In this document: one piece after another, positions 45,801 through 55,120 of the stretch
Position numbering within the stretch: position 1 is the stretch's first letter
How the letters are laid out: each line of letters starts with the position of its first letter
From: CAJQPP01 sp963793465
Lineage (GTDB): Bacteria; Planctomycetota; Planctomycetia; Pirellulales; Pirellulaceae
Length of the DNA stretch: 64,000 nt
Assembly (NCBI GenBank): GCA_963793465.1
Contig: CAWCAJ010000003.1
Coordinates: 372,001-436,000 of the forward strand
Direction of reading: 5' to 3'
Notes under the pieces: generated by a model
What the model was told of the DNA's origin: nothing
The model's input: the letters and a program-made list of their open reading frames with translations, nothing else
Database searches by the model: none
Position numbers and translations under genes: made by a program

Positions 45801-47845
45801 TAGATCCCTCCGTCCGGACCCACTTCGATATCAACGGGACGGAAATTCGGATCGGTGGAAGTCAGGATTGGCTTGACCTCGTGACCCGAAAACCCGGAAC
45901 CGTCCTCACGCACTTCGTAATTCAATACACCCTGAAAACCGATCACGTTGACGATCAGGTAGTTGCCCTGCATCTCAGCCGGAAACTGGGCACTGGACAG
46001 GATCTCCGTGCCACCGGCTGGACGCACCCATTGTTGAAAGAAGGGGAAGTAACCCGAGTGCTTTTGCGGGTATTCGATGCGGCCCGAAAAGGGTGCCGCG
46101 TAGTAGTTCACATTGCCGGTCCCGTCGGTTACGAAGTCCTGCCCCCAGTCATCAAACACGTGCCCGTGGGGATTGGCGAAACCGTAGGAGACATAGGCAT
46201 CCAGCTTGAATGTGCGGGGATCAAAGCGGTAGACGCCACCATTGACGACCCGCACCGGATCCCGCCAGGGGGATTCCATCTGCGTGTGGTGAAACGTCCC
46301 TTCCTGGAAGTAGAGCGCGCCTCCCGGTCCCATCACAAAACTGTTTGCCGAGTGATGCGTATCGGCCGAATCGATGCCATGCAGGACCCGCAGACGCACA
46401 TCCGCCACGTCATCCCCGTCGGTGTCCTTCAAAAACCACAGATCGGGAACCTGAGCCACCAACACGCCACCATTCCAGAACTCGAACCCGGTCGGGTTGT
46501 GCAGCTTGTCGGCAAACACCTTCATCTCGTCGGCTGCCCCATCACCGTCGGTATCGCTGAAAATCAGCAACTTGTCGTTCATCTCTTCCACGATCGGTTG
46601 CCAATGCGGATAGGTCGGCCAGGCCGCCACCCACAATCGGCCCCGCGTGTCGAAGGACATCTGCACGGGACTGGCCAGCTCAGGAAATTGTTCTTCGGAG
46701 GCAAACAGGTTTACCTGCATCCCCTCGTGAACCTCCATCTTGGCCAGAGCGTCCTTTCCGGACAGAAACAGGTGAGTGCCGTTGGGGCCCTCGCCCGGTT
46801 TATTACTGATCACAGGAATGAACGGTGGGGCGGCAGCATCGTTGACCTGGTAGTCACTACCGGCCACCAAAGCATGGATCTTCTTGTCACGCTCCGCCGT
46901 CATGAAATCCAGCACTTCCAGTTCCCGTTGCACGACCTCCCGGTTGGTCTGCCCATCCGTAAATGTCAGGTCGGCACGGCCCCCGTAGGTGGAATAGCCA
47001 TCCGTCGTGCGATAGCGATGGAACCAGTGCCAATTCTTGTCGCGTACCGCTTCCCGCAGAGGCACCAGCAGGTTGATGCCCCCCAAATCCTGGTCCTCCC
47101 CAAACAACTCCCGAAAAATGATCTCGGCCACGATGGCGTTGCCGTTTTCGTTCAGGTGGATGCCGTTGATGGTGAATTGATCCCCGGTCGCCCACACCCG
47201 CCGGGTGGCGTCAAACAGGTTGACGAAAACAACCTGCTGTTCCCCCGCCACCCGCTGCATGGACTCGGTATATTGAGCGAGTCGCTGGTTGGTGGCCTGG
47301 AAATTGGGCAGGTTCGGGTTGACCACCGCCAAGCCCTCGTTGGCTTGACGAGGCAGCTTGTCGCTCAAGTCTTCGCAGGCGATAGGTGAAAATAACACCA
47401 GCGTCGGTGCCGACTGACCATTGTAATTCTGGGACTTGGTATGTTTGATAAAACGGACCAGCTGTTCTTCAAAATCCGCCAACCCGGACTCGCCTTCGTA
47501 GGATTCGTTGTAGCCAAAAAAGGCAAACACCACATCGGCTTGCAAGCGGGTCAGCCATTCATCGGGTGTCCCAAAATCCTTGCTTCGCAACCGCACATCC
47601 AGTGTGTCTGCGGAGAAACCGAGGTTGCGGACCACCAGGTCCTTCTTCAATCCGGCCTGCAACAGCGTTTCCAACCAGCCGTCATGTTGCATCCTTTCCG
47701 CCAAAGTATTGCCGATCACACAAACCGCATCCCCCTGGTTCAGCTGCAAACTGGGTGACTGGGCGTGCAGGGGACCTATCAGGCAGCCGGGGATCAGAAA
47801 GACGGCGGCAACGGCCAGCAACAACAAGGGGCAGCTTCGGTTCAT
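42830..47845 (-). CDS. Giant secreted SGNH/propeller/HEAT/discoidin/cupredoxin/cytochrome c protein
   Basis: The 1671-residue protein has a signal peptide (MNRSCPLLLLAVAAVFLIPG) from the ATG at 47845. In order it shows an SGNH-like domain (about 35-265; VCVIGNTLAERM, FGYNES, INGIHLNENG), a PVC-type sorbosone-dehydrogenase-like propeller (about 370-740), HEAT repeats (about 750-1100), a discoidin-like domain (ATQSTTGHSAPASKAIDG...), a type 1 copper domain with H1389, C1457, H1462 and M1466, and a C-terminal cytochrome c with CAQCH at 1531-1535. The SGNH block I reads GNT and block V NGIH, both altered. It probably oxidises a polymer-derived sugar and passes electrons by copper to haem; the substrate is unknown. 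Confidence 0.88.
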   Translation of the reverse strand: MNRSCPLLLLAVAAVFLIPGCLIGPLHAQSPSLQLNQGDAVCVIGNTLAERMQHDGWLETLLQAGLKKDLVVRNLGFSADTLDVRLRSKDFGTPDEWLTRLQADVVFAFFGYNESYEGESGLADFEEQLVRFIKHTKSQNYNGQSAPTLVLFSPIACEDLSDKLPRQANEGLAVVNPNLPNFQATNQRLAQYTESMQRVAGEQQVVFVNLFDATRRVWATGDQFTINGIHLNENGNAIVAEIIFRELFGEDQDLGGINLLVPLREAVRDKNWHWFHRYRTTDGYSTYGGRADLTFTDGQTNREVVQRELEVLDFMTAERDKKIHALVAGSDYQVNDAAAPPFIPVISNKPGEGPNGTHLFLSGKDALAKMEVHEGMQVNLFASEEQFPELASPVQMSFDTRGRLWVAAWPTYPHWQPIVEEMNDKLLIFSDTDGDGAADEMKVFADKLHNPTGFEFWNGGVLVAQVPDLWFLKDTDGDDVADVRLRVLHGIDSADTHHSANSFVMGPGGALYFQEGTFHHTQMESPWRDPVRVVNGGVYRFDPRTFKLDAYVSYGFANPHGHVFDDWGQDFVTDGTGNVNYYAAPFSGRIEYPQKHSGYFPFFQQWVRPAGGTEILSSAQFPAEMQGNYLIVNVIGFQGVLNYEVREDGSGFSGHEVKPILTSTDPNFRPVDIEVGPDGGIYILDWQNPIIGHMQHNLRDPNRDKVHGRVYRVTCQHTPGFQPRDLKRMTIPELLQELAGPIARDRYRTRIELSSRDSAEVLAAVTQWKGEWDMANPAHIHHLLEALWITQQHNQVDTELLQQLLRCQDHRARAAATRVLCYVRDQVPQTLMLLEQQVQDAHPRVRLEAVRALSFLPSADAAQIALLVLNMPTDKFLDYCLRETLRSMDDVIKQHVAAGQPFAEDNPVGLRYIMSRLSAAEVSRMRRSRTVYEELLSREGVLHEFRYEAAAGLAKENGTDTNLELLAAIERVDKSDAPNAQSILGDLTHVFLHGDGKGVHGNSPDIEVEKYRDRLDALAADAQRPITRQVAFATLIAAENSADRLWNAAVTTPGRFRDLVRALALVDEPELKASLAPRVTSLLTELPAELEASIEKDKATRGRYVRIELPGDQRTLTLAEVEVMSAGSNLAPRGTATQSTTGHSAPASKAIDGNKSPVFSEGGQTHTVENRPEPWWELDLASDQPLDQIIIWNRSEGQLGKRLDGFTLKILDQNRNVVFEQRNLEAPQTSTTITLQGDPRSDIRRAAIAAAVHLVPGEPSTFQAFADFMMRDQSRTDAVRGLARLPKRSWIDNRIQPLVDDIIARVSKLPANQRTEPDVIDEITLGKKLASGLPAEAARTARQRLNALGINVVVLRPVPHRMQYDRTTFFVEAGKPFQLIMDNTDIMPHNVVITAPGAYAKVGIAAELMATEPDAIRRGYVPNMPEVLEASKMLQPGQMQRMDLVAPSEPGEYPYVCTYPGHWRRMYGVMHVVEDLESAPVEVLVPTVDSEISMRPFVRDWLLEELLPDLQQAGADRSFEQGRALFTELSCAQCHRVADSQGGDIGPNLVDLKQKFEKGELDRTGLLKSLVQPSETIEEKYRSWIILDIDGRTHTGVIAEQSDTEIRLLANPLDNGEPVTIAVDDIEEQIESRISMMPQGLLNTCSKEEILDLLLYVEAAGDPSHPAFGGK

Positions 47846-48094
47846 CGGTTCGGAGAAAAAAAGGCAGAGGTTGACCAAAACCATAGCCTAGCTGACAAGC
47901 GATCAAACTTGTAGCGACTGCCGGCAATTTCAGAAAATTGCCGGCGATTCCCACGCTGCCAAAGAACCGGAGGCCAACTTTCCATCGGTTGCCCGGGGGT
48001 CGTCATCGTGATGGAGGGGGGTTCCGTTCCTACGCGTCCGTCACAATTGACCTAATCGAGATTGACCGATAAATAATTTGATGAACAACCTGGG

Positions 48095-48733
48095 TTAGCC
48101 CTGGATCAGGGACATGAACTCTGCCCGAGTGGACTGGTTGTCCTTGAAAATGCCTCGCAAGGCACTGGTGATGGTCACACTGCCGGGTTTCTTGATCCCG
48201 CGGATTGACATGCAGGAATGTTCGGCACTGATGACGACGGCCACGCCCTTGGTGTGCAGGTGATCGTCGATAATTTCGGCCACCTGTTGAGTCAATCTTT
48301 CCTGCACCTGGGGACGCCGGGCCACTTCTTCCACGACGCGTGCCAGTTTGCTGAGGCCGGTCACCTTGCCATTGGGAATGTAGGCCACATGAGCCACACC
48401 GCTGAACGGCAACAGGTGATGCTCGCACATGCTGGTAAAGGGAATGTCTTTCACCAACACCATCTCGTCGTAGGCTTCGGGAAAGACAACCTGCAGGTGG
48501 CGTTCGGGATCGATATGCAGACCCGCAAACATCTCCATGTACATATGGGCCACGCGACGCGGCGTTTCTTTCAACCCCGGCCGGTCCGGGTCCTCACCCA
48601 CGGCCGTCAGAATGGTGCGGACCGCATCCTGGATCGCCTCCACGTCAACCAGTTTTTCCAGTTCGGCGGGATCGATGAATTTATCTCGAGGACTCAAGGT
48701 AACTCGCGTTTTGGTAAGTGCGTTCATGTTCAT
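48095..48733 (-). CDS. folE: GTP cyclohydrolase I
   Basis: This 212-residue enzyme makes dihydroneopterin triphosphate from GTP, the first step to folate. The zinc ligands are the Cys and His of MCEHHLLPF and the Cys of EHSCMS; GKVTGLSKLARVVE and RPQVQERLT are standard. The start may be the ATG at 48733 or the one two codons on; the longer frame to 48790 lacks family support. It supplies folates, of which formyl-tetrahydrofolate would serve the formyltransferases at 34.6 kb, but that link is general rather than operonic. Confidence 0.95.
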   Translation of the reverse strand: MNMNALTKTRVTLSPRDKFIDPAELEKLVDVEAIQDAVRTILTAVGEDPDRPGLKETPRRVAHMYMEMFAGLHIDPERHLQVVFPEAYDEMVLVKDIPFTSMCEHHLLPFSGVAHVAYIPNGKVTGLSKLARVVEEVARRPQVQERLTQQVAEIIDDHLHTKGVAVVISAEHSCMSIRGIKKPGSVTITSALRGIFKDNQSTRAEFMSLIQG

Positions 48734-48935
48734 AGTTCGGGAAACCGGCAAAAGCTTACCGCCCGTAACGGGCCGGTGCAACAATTTCATCGGGTTGCAC
48801 GATTAGGGATTCGCGAGTTGCCCGTGTTTGGATGCAGAAAATCCCTCCGCCCGGCGGAGCACGCACACGCTGGACATTTCGCGTCATTCGGCAAGCAGCA
48901 GCAACGGTCATGTGCCTGAGCTTTTCCCGCGGTTT

Positions 48936-49887
48936 CTATTTGGCGGATGTGTGGGGCCCCCTGGAATTGCGGGGCCAAAAAACGCCATCCCGGTATCCCT
49001 GGATGCCGGGATACTGGCTGGCCAACTCCAGTCGCCGCAGTCCCAGCAGGACATATTCACGGTCCGCTTCCAGTCCCACAAACGGGCGATCCAACTTGGC
49101 CGCGGCCACACAGCTGCTGCCGCTGCCCGCGAAAGGATCCAACACCATCTGTCCACGAACGGTGCTGGCCAGGATCAAGCGGGCCATCAACTTCTCACTT
49201 TTCTGGGTGGGGTGCTCGGTGTTCTCAGGCATCGACCAAAAAGGGATCGAGATATCGGTCCACAAATTGGATGGATGGGTGTCGCGATACTTTTCGTTTC
49301 CGCGATGCTGCCAGTCCTTGGGCTGGCCGTCTGCGCCGATACGGCGCAATGACCGGACGGCGTGTACGTACGTCGTCGGCGTTGAAACAGTAGTCCTTGC
49401 CCATCGTACAGAACCAGATGTCTTCGCAATTGCTTTTCCAGTTGGTTTTTGAACCGCGTCCCTTGTCACGCTCCCAGGTGATGCGATTGCGGACAAACAG
49501 GTAGCGGGAGGCAACCTCGTAAATCGAGTGGCTGGTCAACCAGTCACCGCAGATGTAGACGGTTGCCGTCGCTTTCAGAACCGGCAGAAACGCCGTGACC
49601 ACTTGATCCAGCCAGCTGGTGTATTGCTGGACCGGCAGCTTGCGAAACGATTTTCCACCAAAGGCTCGTGACAAATTGTAGGGCGGATCCAGAATCAACA
49701 GATCCGCAGCCTGTGGCGGCAGCCGCGAAGCCCACTCCAGCGAGTCGCAACAGCTGATACCGGTGGGCCAGGGCAGCTTTTCCAGCTGCCCTGGGTCCAG
49801 CATCTGCGATTGCAAACGCACTCGATCCTGCGCCGCAAGTCTCAAGGTGCGATTACCTGGCGCCGGTGATTTGGAGTTTGCTCCCAC
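48936..49887 (-). CDS. Orphan beta-class N4/N6 DNA methyltransferase, frameshifted
   Basis: The 5' frame has the catalytic motif DPPYN at residues 67-71 and RITWERDKGRGSKTNWKS, then the family reading shifts to the +1 frame with DGQPKDWQHRGNEKYRDTHPS and ends with HPTQKSEKLM and the SAM-binding DPFAGSGSSC. Catalytic before SAM motif is the beta order. Removing one base near 49345 (in CGGCGCAGAC) gives about 317 residues. No restriction enzyme gene is adjacent, so this is a solitary or regulatory methyltransferase. Unrepaired, the first frame ends at 49225 without the SAM site and would be inactive. Confidence 0.85.
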
Positions 49888-49946
49888 TCGCTCGAGTCCC
49901 TGTTATCCGTCGATCAGGATCCGGTTGCTTGTGCCCAAGGGCGCCC

Positions 49947-52900
49947 TTAACGGTCAAACTCCGGCAGTTCGCGACCGGGGGTCCAGGGGACACCGGCATC
50001 ATCCATGGCGGACTTCAACGCCTCGTAGTCATCGTCCAGTACAGATTTGAGTTCATCGACCACCTCGGCAAATTCCTCCTGGGCAATCTCGAACTGCTGG
50101 CGGTGAGTCCCGGTGGGTCCGTATGAACTGCGGAAGGTACCGAACAGGGCGTTCCCAATCCGGCTGGAGATCGAGGGGTAGCTGTTCTCGTAGCGTTCGT
50201 CCCGGGTGGGATCGCCGTTGATCTTCTCGCGAGCCGCGATCAGCTTGAGCTCCACTTCGCGTGCCTGGTCCAGCAACTCGATCGGCGCACGGCCGTCCGT
50301 GATCACCTGCTTGGCCTGCTGAACATCCTGCAAGGCTTCATTCAGGGTCGTCGACAAAGCCGAAACCGATTGCTGCAGCCGGGAAACTTCCATTTGATAG
50401 TCCAGGATCTCCTGTCGATCGGCAGCCGGCAACGTGGGTTCGATGATGGCTTGCACTTCGAATTCCACGGCGTCGCCAATCTGTCGGGTTTCATTATTGC
50501 TGCGTGTCCAGGTGGTAACCGAATAGGTGCCGGGAACAACAGAAGGTCCGCTTCCGCCGCCGCGTCGTCCACCCGTGGCTGCCGACAACGGGGCATAACT
50601 CAAGCCCCAATTGACCCGTTTCAATCCCGCGTTGGCGCCGCTGGTCATGCGATCGACTACATTGCCATTGGCATCTTCGATCTGGAAAATCAAGAGGGGC
50701 TCGTCCTGCAGACTCTCTTCACGCAATTTGTCCCAACCGGGATAGGGATTGTCTTTGTTGTCCTTCTTGTTTTTTGCTTCCCGTTCCTGCCGGGCCTGTT
50801 TGGTCGTCTTCAGGGACTCCTTCAAGTGGTACGTGAAGGTGGCTCCGAAGGGCGGGTTCTCGGCCACGAAGTAGCTGTCGCCCTGCGACCCGCGAACACC
50901 ACCCAACTTGTCCTGGGGATTGTATAGCCAGGCATTCTTGATCGGAAACATGTGGAAATCCGCCTCCAGATGCTCCTGCGTCATGTCACGCAATGGGGAG
51001 TAATCGTCCAGCACGTAGAAGCCTCGTCCAAAAGTGGCCGCCACCACGTCGTTTTCGCGACGCTGAATTTCAATGTCTCGCACCGGGATGCAGGGGATCC
51101 CGGCCATCTTGACCCAGTTCTCGCCACCATTGATGGAAGTGAACAGGCCGTATTCCGTTCCCAGGAACAGCAGGTTGGGCTGTTCATGATCCTGATTGAT
51201 CCGCCATGCGATATGTCGTTCGGGAAGATCACCGTTGATCATCTTCCAGGTTCGACCCCGGTCGGTGCTCTTCAGGACATAGGGGGAATAATCACCGGTC
51301 TTATGATCGTCCACACAAGCGTAAACGGTATCTGCATCGACACGGTCGGCCTTGATATCGTTGACGAAAAAGTATTCGGGGACCCCATAGATCTTGTCGA
51401 TCTTCCGCCAGTTTTCTCCACCATCTTCCGTAACCTGAATCAGTCCGTCATCCGTGCCCACATAAATCAGCCCTTCCACGACGGGAGATTCCGACACGCT
51501 GGTGATGTTGCCGTACTGGCTCATGGCCATCAGGTCCCAGGTGGCGTCGATGCTCCAGACACGCCCCATCATCGGCAACAGGAAGCGGTCTCGGCCGCGT
51601 GACAGGTCACCGCTGATTTCCGTCCAGCTGTCACCGCGATCATCACTGCGGTGGAGTTTGCGGGACCCGAAATACAAACGCGTGTTCGCATGCGGACTGA
51701 TGTGAATCGGCGAATCCCAATTGAATCGCAGATCGATCTCTCCCTTGGCCGGTTGCGGTCGGATATCGACGGACTCACCCGTCTTGCGATCGAAGCGACG
51801 CAAATATCCCTGCTGGGATTCACAGTAGATGATGTTGGGGTCGGTGGGGTCGATGGCACAGTCATGTCCATCGCCGCCAATCGTGATTCGCCAGTCGGCA
51901 TTGCTGATCCCGTTGCGGGTCAGCGTTCGGGAAGGACCGTATTGTGAGTTGTTGTCCTGCGTGCCCCCCACCACGTGATAGACGGGCCAGTCATAGTCCA
52001 CATCCACCTTGTAAAACTGGGTCAGCGGCAGATTTTCGGTAAAATCGTAGGTCTCCGCATAGTCATGGGAGCGGTACAGCCCGCCATCGCACCCCACCAG
52101 CAGAAAATCCGGATCGTTGGGATGAAAGGCCACCGCATGGTTGTCGACATGCTTGTTGTTGTTGCCAACGCCATTGAAGGTCTTGCCGCCATCCTCCGTT
52201 CGTCCCAGCACCACGTTGGCGTGATACAGAACATCAAACCGATGGGGATCCGGGTACAACTCCTGGTAATAATGCGGGCCGGTTCCGCCAGCCACGTAGT
52301 CGCTTTGCTTGACCCAACTGGCTCCGTAATCCGTGGAACGATAGAAACCACCATTGCCTCGACCAGCCAACTCGATACCGGCATAAACCACGTTTGACTT
52401 CTGGGGTGAAACGGCCAGGCAAATCTTGCCTTTGTCGCCGCCGGGCAATCCGCTTTTGAGTTCCGTCCAGGTTTCGCCCCCGTCCGTCGATTTGTGAATG
52501 CCCGATTCGGGGCCACCGTTCAACAAGGCCGCCACGGTGCGGTGGCGTTGGTGCAAGGCGGCATACAGCACGTTTGGGTTTGCCGGATCCATGACCAGAT
52601 CCGTGGCACCGGTCCACTCACCGCGAGCCAGCACCTGCTTCCAGGTCGCACCGCCATCGGTGGATTTGTAAACACCCCGCTGACCACCGGCACTCCACAA
52701 AGGACCCTGCGAGGCCACAAAAATGACGTTCGAATCCTGGGGGTGCACGATAATGCGGGAGACATGTTCAGATTCCTTGAGCCCCATGTTCTGGAAGCTC
52801 TTGCCAGCATCGTGGCTGACATAAACACCATCGCCAAAGCCGATGTGCCGGCCGCCGACGTTCTCGCCCGTACCCACCCAAACCGTGTTGCGGTTCCGCG

Positions 52901-53285
52901 GATCCAAGGTCACACAGCCCAACGAGTAGGAGCCGTAGTTGTCAAAAATCGGATCCCAGGTGGTGCCCGCATTGTTCGTTTTCCACAAGCCCCCGGATGC
53001 CACGGCCACGTACCAGGTATTTGGTCGGTCCGGATCAATGGCCAGATCGGCAATGCGTCCGGACATCAACGCGGGCCCAATATTGCGGAATTTCAAGGCG
53101 GAAATCTGGCCCGCATCGATCTTGAATTCCGGGACCGCCGCCGGCTTCTGGTCCGCGGCCTGTTCCACCGATTCCGGTTGGTCTTCCTGGCTGGTTTCCA
53201 CATCCGCTTCCTGGGCCAGCACCGCCTGGCAACCAAAAGCGAACCCTATCATGCAAAGGAGCGTCAAACTGAAAATGCGGGTCAT
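49947..53285 (-). CDS. Secreted Asp-box (sortilin/VPS10-like) propeller protein
   Basis: This 1112-residue protein has a signal peptide (MTRIFSLTLLCMIGFAFGC) from the ATG at 53285. At least eight Asp-box turns are visible, including SHDAGKSF, STDGGATW, STDGGETW, STDYGASW, TEDGGKTF, SDDRGDSW, TEDGGENW and STDRGRTW, giving a large double propeller like those of sortilin or xyloglucanase relatives. Residues about 960-1110 are helical, with a coiled-coil look (QMEVSRLQQSVSALSTTL). Such proteins are often annotated as glycosyl hydrolases, but catalytic Asp residues cannot be assigned here. An extracellular binding or polysaccharide-related role is inferred. Confidence 0.85.
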   Translation of the reverse strand: MTRIFSLTLLCMIGFAFGCQAVLAQEADVETSQEDQPESVEQAADQKPAAVPEFKIDAGQISALKFRNIGPALMSGRIADLAIDPDRPNTWYVAVASGGLWKTNNAGTTWDPIFDNYGSYSLGCVTLDPRNRNTVWVGTGENVGGRHIGFGDGVYVSHDAGKSFQNMGLKESEHVSRIIVHPQDSNVIFVASQGPLWSAGGQRGVYKSTDGGATWKQVLARGEWTGATDLVMDPANPNVLYAALHQRHRTVAALLNGGPESGIHKSTDGGETWTELKSGLPGGDKGKICLAVSPQKSNVVYAGIELAGRGNGGFYRSTDYGASWVKQSDYVAGGTGPHYYQELYPDPHRFDVLYHANVVLGRTEDGGKTFNGVGNNNKHVDNHAVAFHPNDPDFLLVGCDGGLYRSHDYAETYDFTENLPLTQFYKVDVDYDWPVYHVVGGTQDNNSQYGPSRTLTRNGISNADWRITIGGDGHDCAIDPTDPNIIYCESQQGYLRRFDRKTGESVDIRPQPAKGEIDLRFNWDSPIHISPHANTRLYFGSRKLHRSDDRGDSWTEISGDLSRGRDRFLLPMMGRVWSIDATWDLMAMSQYGNITSVSESPVVEGLIYVGTDDGLIQVTEDGGENWRKIDKIYGVPEYFFVNDIKADRVDADTVYACVDDHKTGDYSPYVLKSTDRGRTWKMINGDLPERHIAWRINQDHEQPNLLFLGTEYGLFTSINGGENWVKMAGIPCIPVRDIEIQRRENDVVAATFGRGFYVLDDYSPLRDMTQEHLEADFHMFPIKNAWLYNPQDKLGGVRGSQGDSYFVAENPPFGATFTYHLKESLKTTKQARQEREAKNKKDNKDNPYPGWDKLREESLQDEPLLIFQIEDANGNVVDRMTSGANAGLKRVNWGLSYAPLSAATGGRRGGGSGPSVVPGTYSVTTWTRSNNETRQIGDAVEFEVQAIIEPTLPAADRQEILDYQMEVSRLQQSVSALSTTLNEALQDVQQAKQVITDGRAPIELLDQAREVELKLIAAREKINGDPTRDERYENSYPSISSRIGNALFGTFRSSYGPTGTHRQQFEIAQEEFAEVVDELKSVLDDDYEALKSAMDDAGVPWTPGRELPEFDR

Positions 53286-53630
53286 CGATGTTTCCTGATC
53301 GTCATTGTAAATTGGTCGCGAACCGGCAGGCAAAAAAACGGGCAGCCACCAGCCAGAAGCCAGAAGCCCTGCCGCTGATCGAAATGGGCCGAACGAAACG
53401 AGCCGGATTCCCGGGAATTCGGCTCCGCTCCCAGTCGGCTCAGCTCCCTATTTTGGGCACCGCGGGCAGACTTGTCCATTTTTAAAGCATTTGTGTTTCC
53501 AAACTCCAAAATCTTGCGGAAATTCGGCCGGCAAGATCGCTGTAATGGGAACCGATTCGCAGTCATCATCCTCAACAATCGCCGGTAATTGGCCTGGTTT
53601 CGGCCATTCGAAAATGTCGCGGAAGACTTC
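53286..53630. other. Divergent intergenic region
   Basis: This 345-base gap carries the promoters of the Asp-box gene (minus) and the transporter (plus). AGCCAGAAGCCAGAAGCC near 53350 is a short duplication. I see no gene or strong hairpin. Confidence 0.4.
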
Positions 53631-54863
53631 ATGATCCAAAGACTGGCACGCCGCTATCGCGAGGCCTTCGCCGGGGTACCCCGCAACGTCTGGCGGAACG
53701 CCCTGATTCTGCTGGTCAGTCGCAGCGGCACCATGGTGTTACCTTTCCTGGCCATCTACTGCAGCAGCCAACTTGGTTTTCCGCCAACCGCCATCGGTTG
53801 GTTGCTGAGTGCTTACGGCCTGGGCAGTGTCGTGGCCAGTTTGCTGGCCGGCCGGATCATCACGCAAATCGGCTCCATTCCCACCCAACTCGTCTCGCTG
53901 TGTCTGGCCATTCCGGGCTATCTGCTGGTGGGTTTCGTGACCGACTTTTACGGCATGCTGGCGGCTCTGTTTTACCTGAGTCTGGGCGTAGAGATGATGC
54001 GTCCCGCCTGCACCACCGCCACGGTCGAGTTCTGTGAGGATCCCTCCCAACACACCCGGGCATTTGCCGTCAACCGACTGGCAATCAATCTGGGCATGAC
54101 ACTGGGACCCGCCGTAGGGGGGTTTCTGGTATTGGTCGATTACCAGTTTCTGTTTTACGCCAACGCAATGTCTACCCTGGGGGCCCTGCTGTTGATGTGG
54201 CGGTTTTTTGGCTGGCGACGACTGGAGCCGGTTGCCGACGATCCGGAAAACAACACCGCTGGCCAATCAACCCATTCCGCCTGGCGAGATTCCCGGTTCC
54301 TGGCCTTTTGCGTATTGAACTGTCTGGCGGCCTGTGTGCTGTTTCAGTTTCTGGGTACCTATCCTCTGTACCTGAAAGAGCACTATCACTTTGAAGAATA
54401 CCACATTGGCCTGCTGTTCGCCGTGAACACGGTGGTCATCGTGTTGTTCGAGCTGGTGCTGGTTAGCGCAATTGCGCACCTACCCCTGTTGCGAACCTTT
54501 GCCTTTGGTCAGCTGCTATCCTGTGTTGGTTTTGGAATCCTGCCCTTCGCGGTCGGTAGTGAATTCCTGGCGGGAGCCCTGTTCTGCACGTTTTCCATGC
54601 TGATACTGACCCTCGGTGAGATGCTGACCAGTCCCCTGGGACCTGCCTATGCCGCGCGGCGTTCCAATGCCTTCAATCGAGGCCAGTACATGGGACTCTA
54701 TGTGACTTCCTTTTCAGTCGCGGTGCTGGTGGCACCTCTGGTCGGCATGGCCCTGTATGGCATCCACCCCGACCTGGTCTGGTATGTGGGGCTGATTGTG
54801 GCGGGTGTCGTGTACTTTGGGTTCCTGACGCTGGCGGACCGGGAAGAGCCCGGTCGTCGATAG
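53631..54863 (+). CDS. MFS transporter
   Basis: This 410-residue inner-membrane protein has about 12 hydrophobic helices. SGTMVLPFLAIYCSSQLGF is a typical first helix and GLGSVVASLLAGRIITQIG contains the loop 2-3 motif in weak form. The helices before residue 190 and after about 215 form the two six-helix bundles, joined by a loop (DDPENNTAGQSTHS). The substrate cannot be predicted; related sequences are often called multidrug exporters. I chose the ATG at 53631 (MIQRLARRY), 14 codons inside the frame. It stands alone, with repeat family C after its stop. Confidence 0.87.
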   Translation: MIQRLARRYREAFAGVPRNVWRNALILLVSRSGTMVLPFLAIYCSSQLGFPPTAIGWLLSAYGLGSVVASLLAGRIITQIGSIPTQLVSLCLAIPGYLLVGFVTDFYGMLAALFYLSLGVEMMRPACTTATVEFCEDPSQHTRAFAVNRLAINLGMTLGPAVGGFLVLVDYQFLFYANAMSTLGALLLMWRFFGWRRLEPVADDPENNTAGQSTHSAWRDSRFLAFCVLNCLAACVLFQFLGTYPLYLKEHYHFEEYHIGLLFAVNTVVIVLFELVLVSAIAHLPLLRTFAFGQLLSCVGFGILPFAVGSEFLAGALFCTFSMLILTLGEMLTSPLGPAYAARRSNAFNRGQYMGLYVTSFSVAVLVAPLVGMALYGIHPDLVWYVGLIVAGVVYFGFLTLADREEPGRR

Positions 54864-54872
54864 TGGCCGCTA

Positions 54873-54960
54873 CGACCTGAATTCAAAAGACCGTGCCGGA
54901 TTCGCGACGACACTGCTGGGCAAGCCAGCTGGGGTACCCATCTGATCCGCCTTGACTGAA
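54873..54960 (+). repeat. Dispersed palindromic repeat, family C, copy 2
   Basis: It matches 6405-6488, including GGATTCGC, CACTGCTGGGCAAGCCAGC and GATC.GCCTTG. The right arm of the stem is less perfect here (CCAGCTGGGG). It lies about ten bases after the transporter stop. Confidence 0.72.
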
Positions 54961-55120
54961 TCTAGTGCCGCAGGCTATCCGAAAGTCGGACTCCGTGTCT
55001 TTGTGCCTCCGTGAGAAAAACTGATCGCAGCCGATTTCGAGAGTGAGGACCGTAGGGAACAGGAGGAGAACAGGGGCACAAGGCCTCAAGGGAACGATCG
55101 GGTGGGGAGGAATTCCTTCA

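Noticed and set aside
45680..47389. Plus-strand frame of 569 codons
   Set aside because: It is antisense to the 1671-residue cytochrome gene; His/Val-rich composition is typical of such shadows here.
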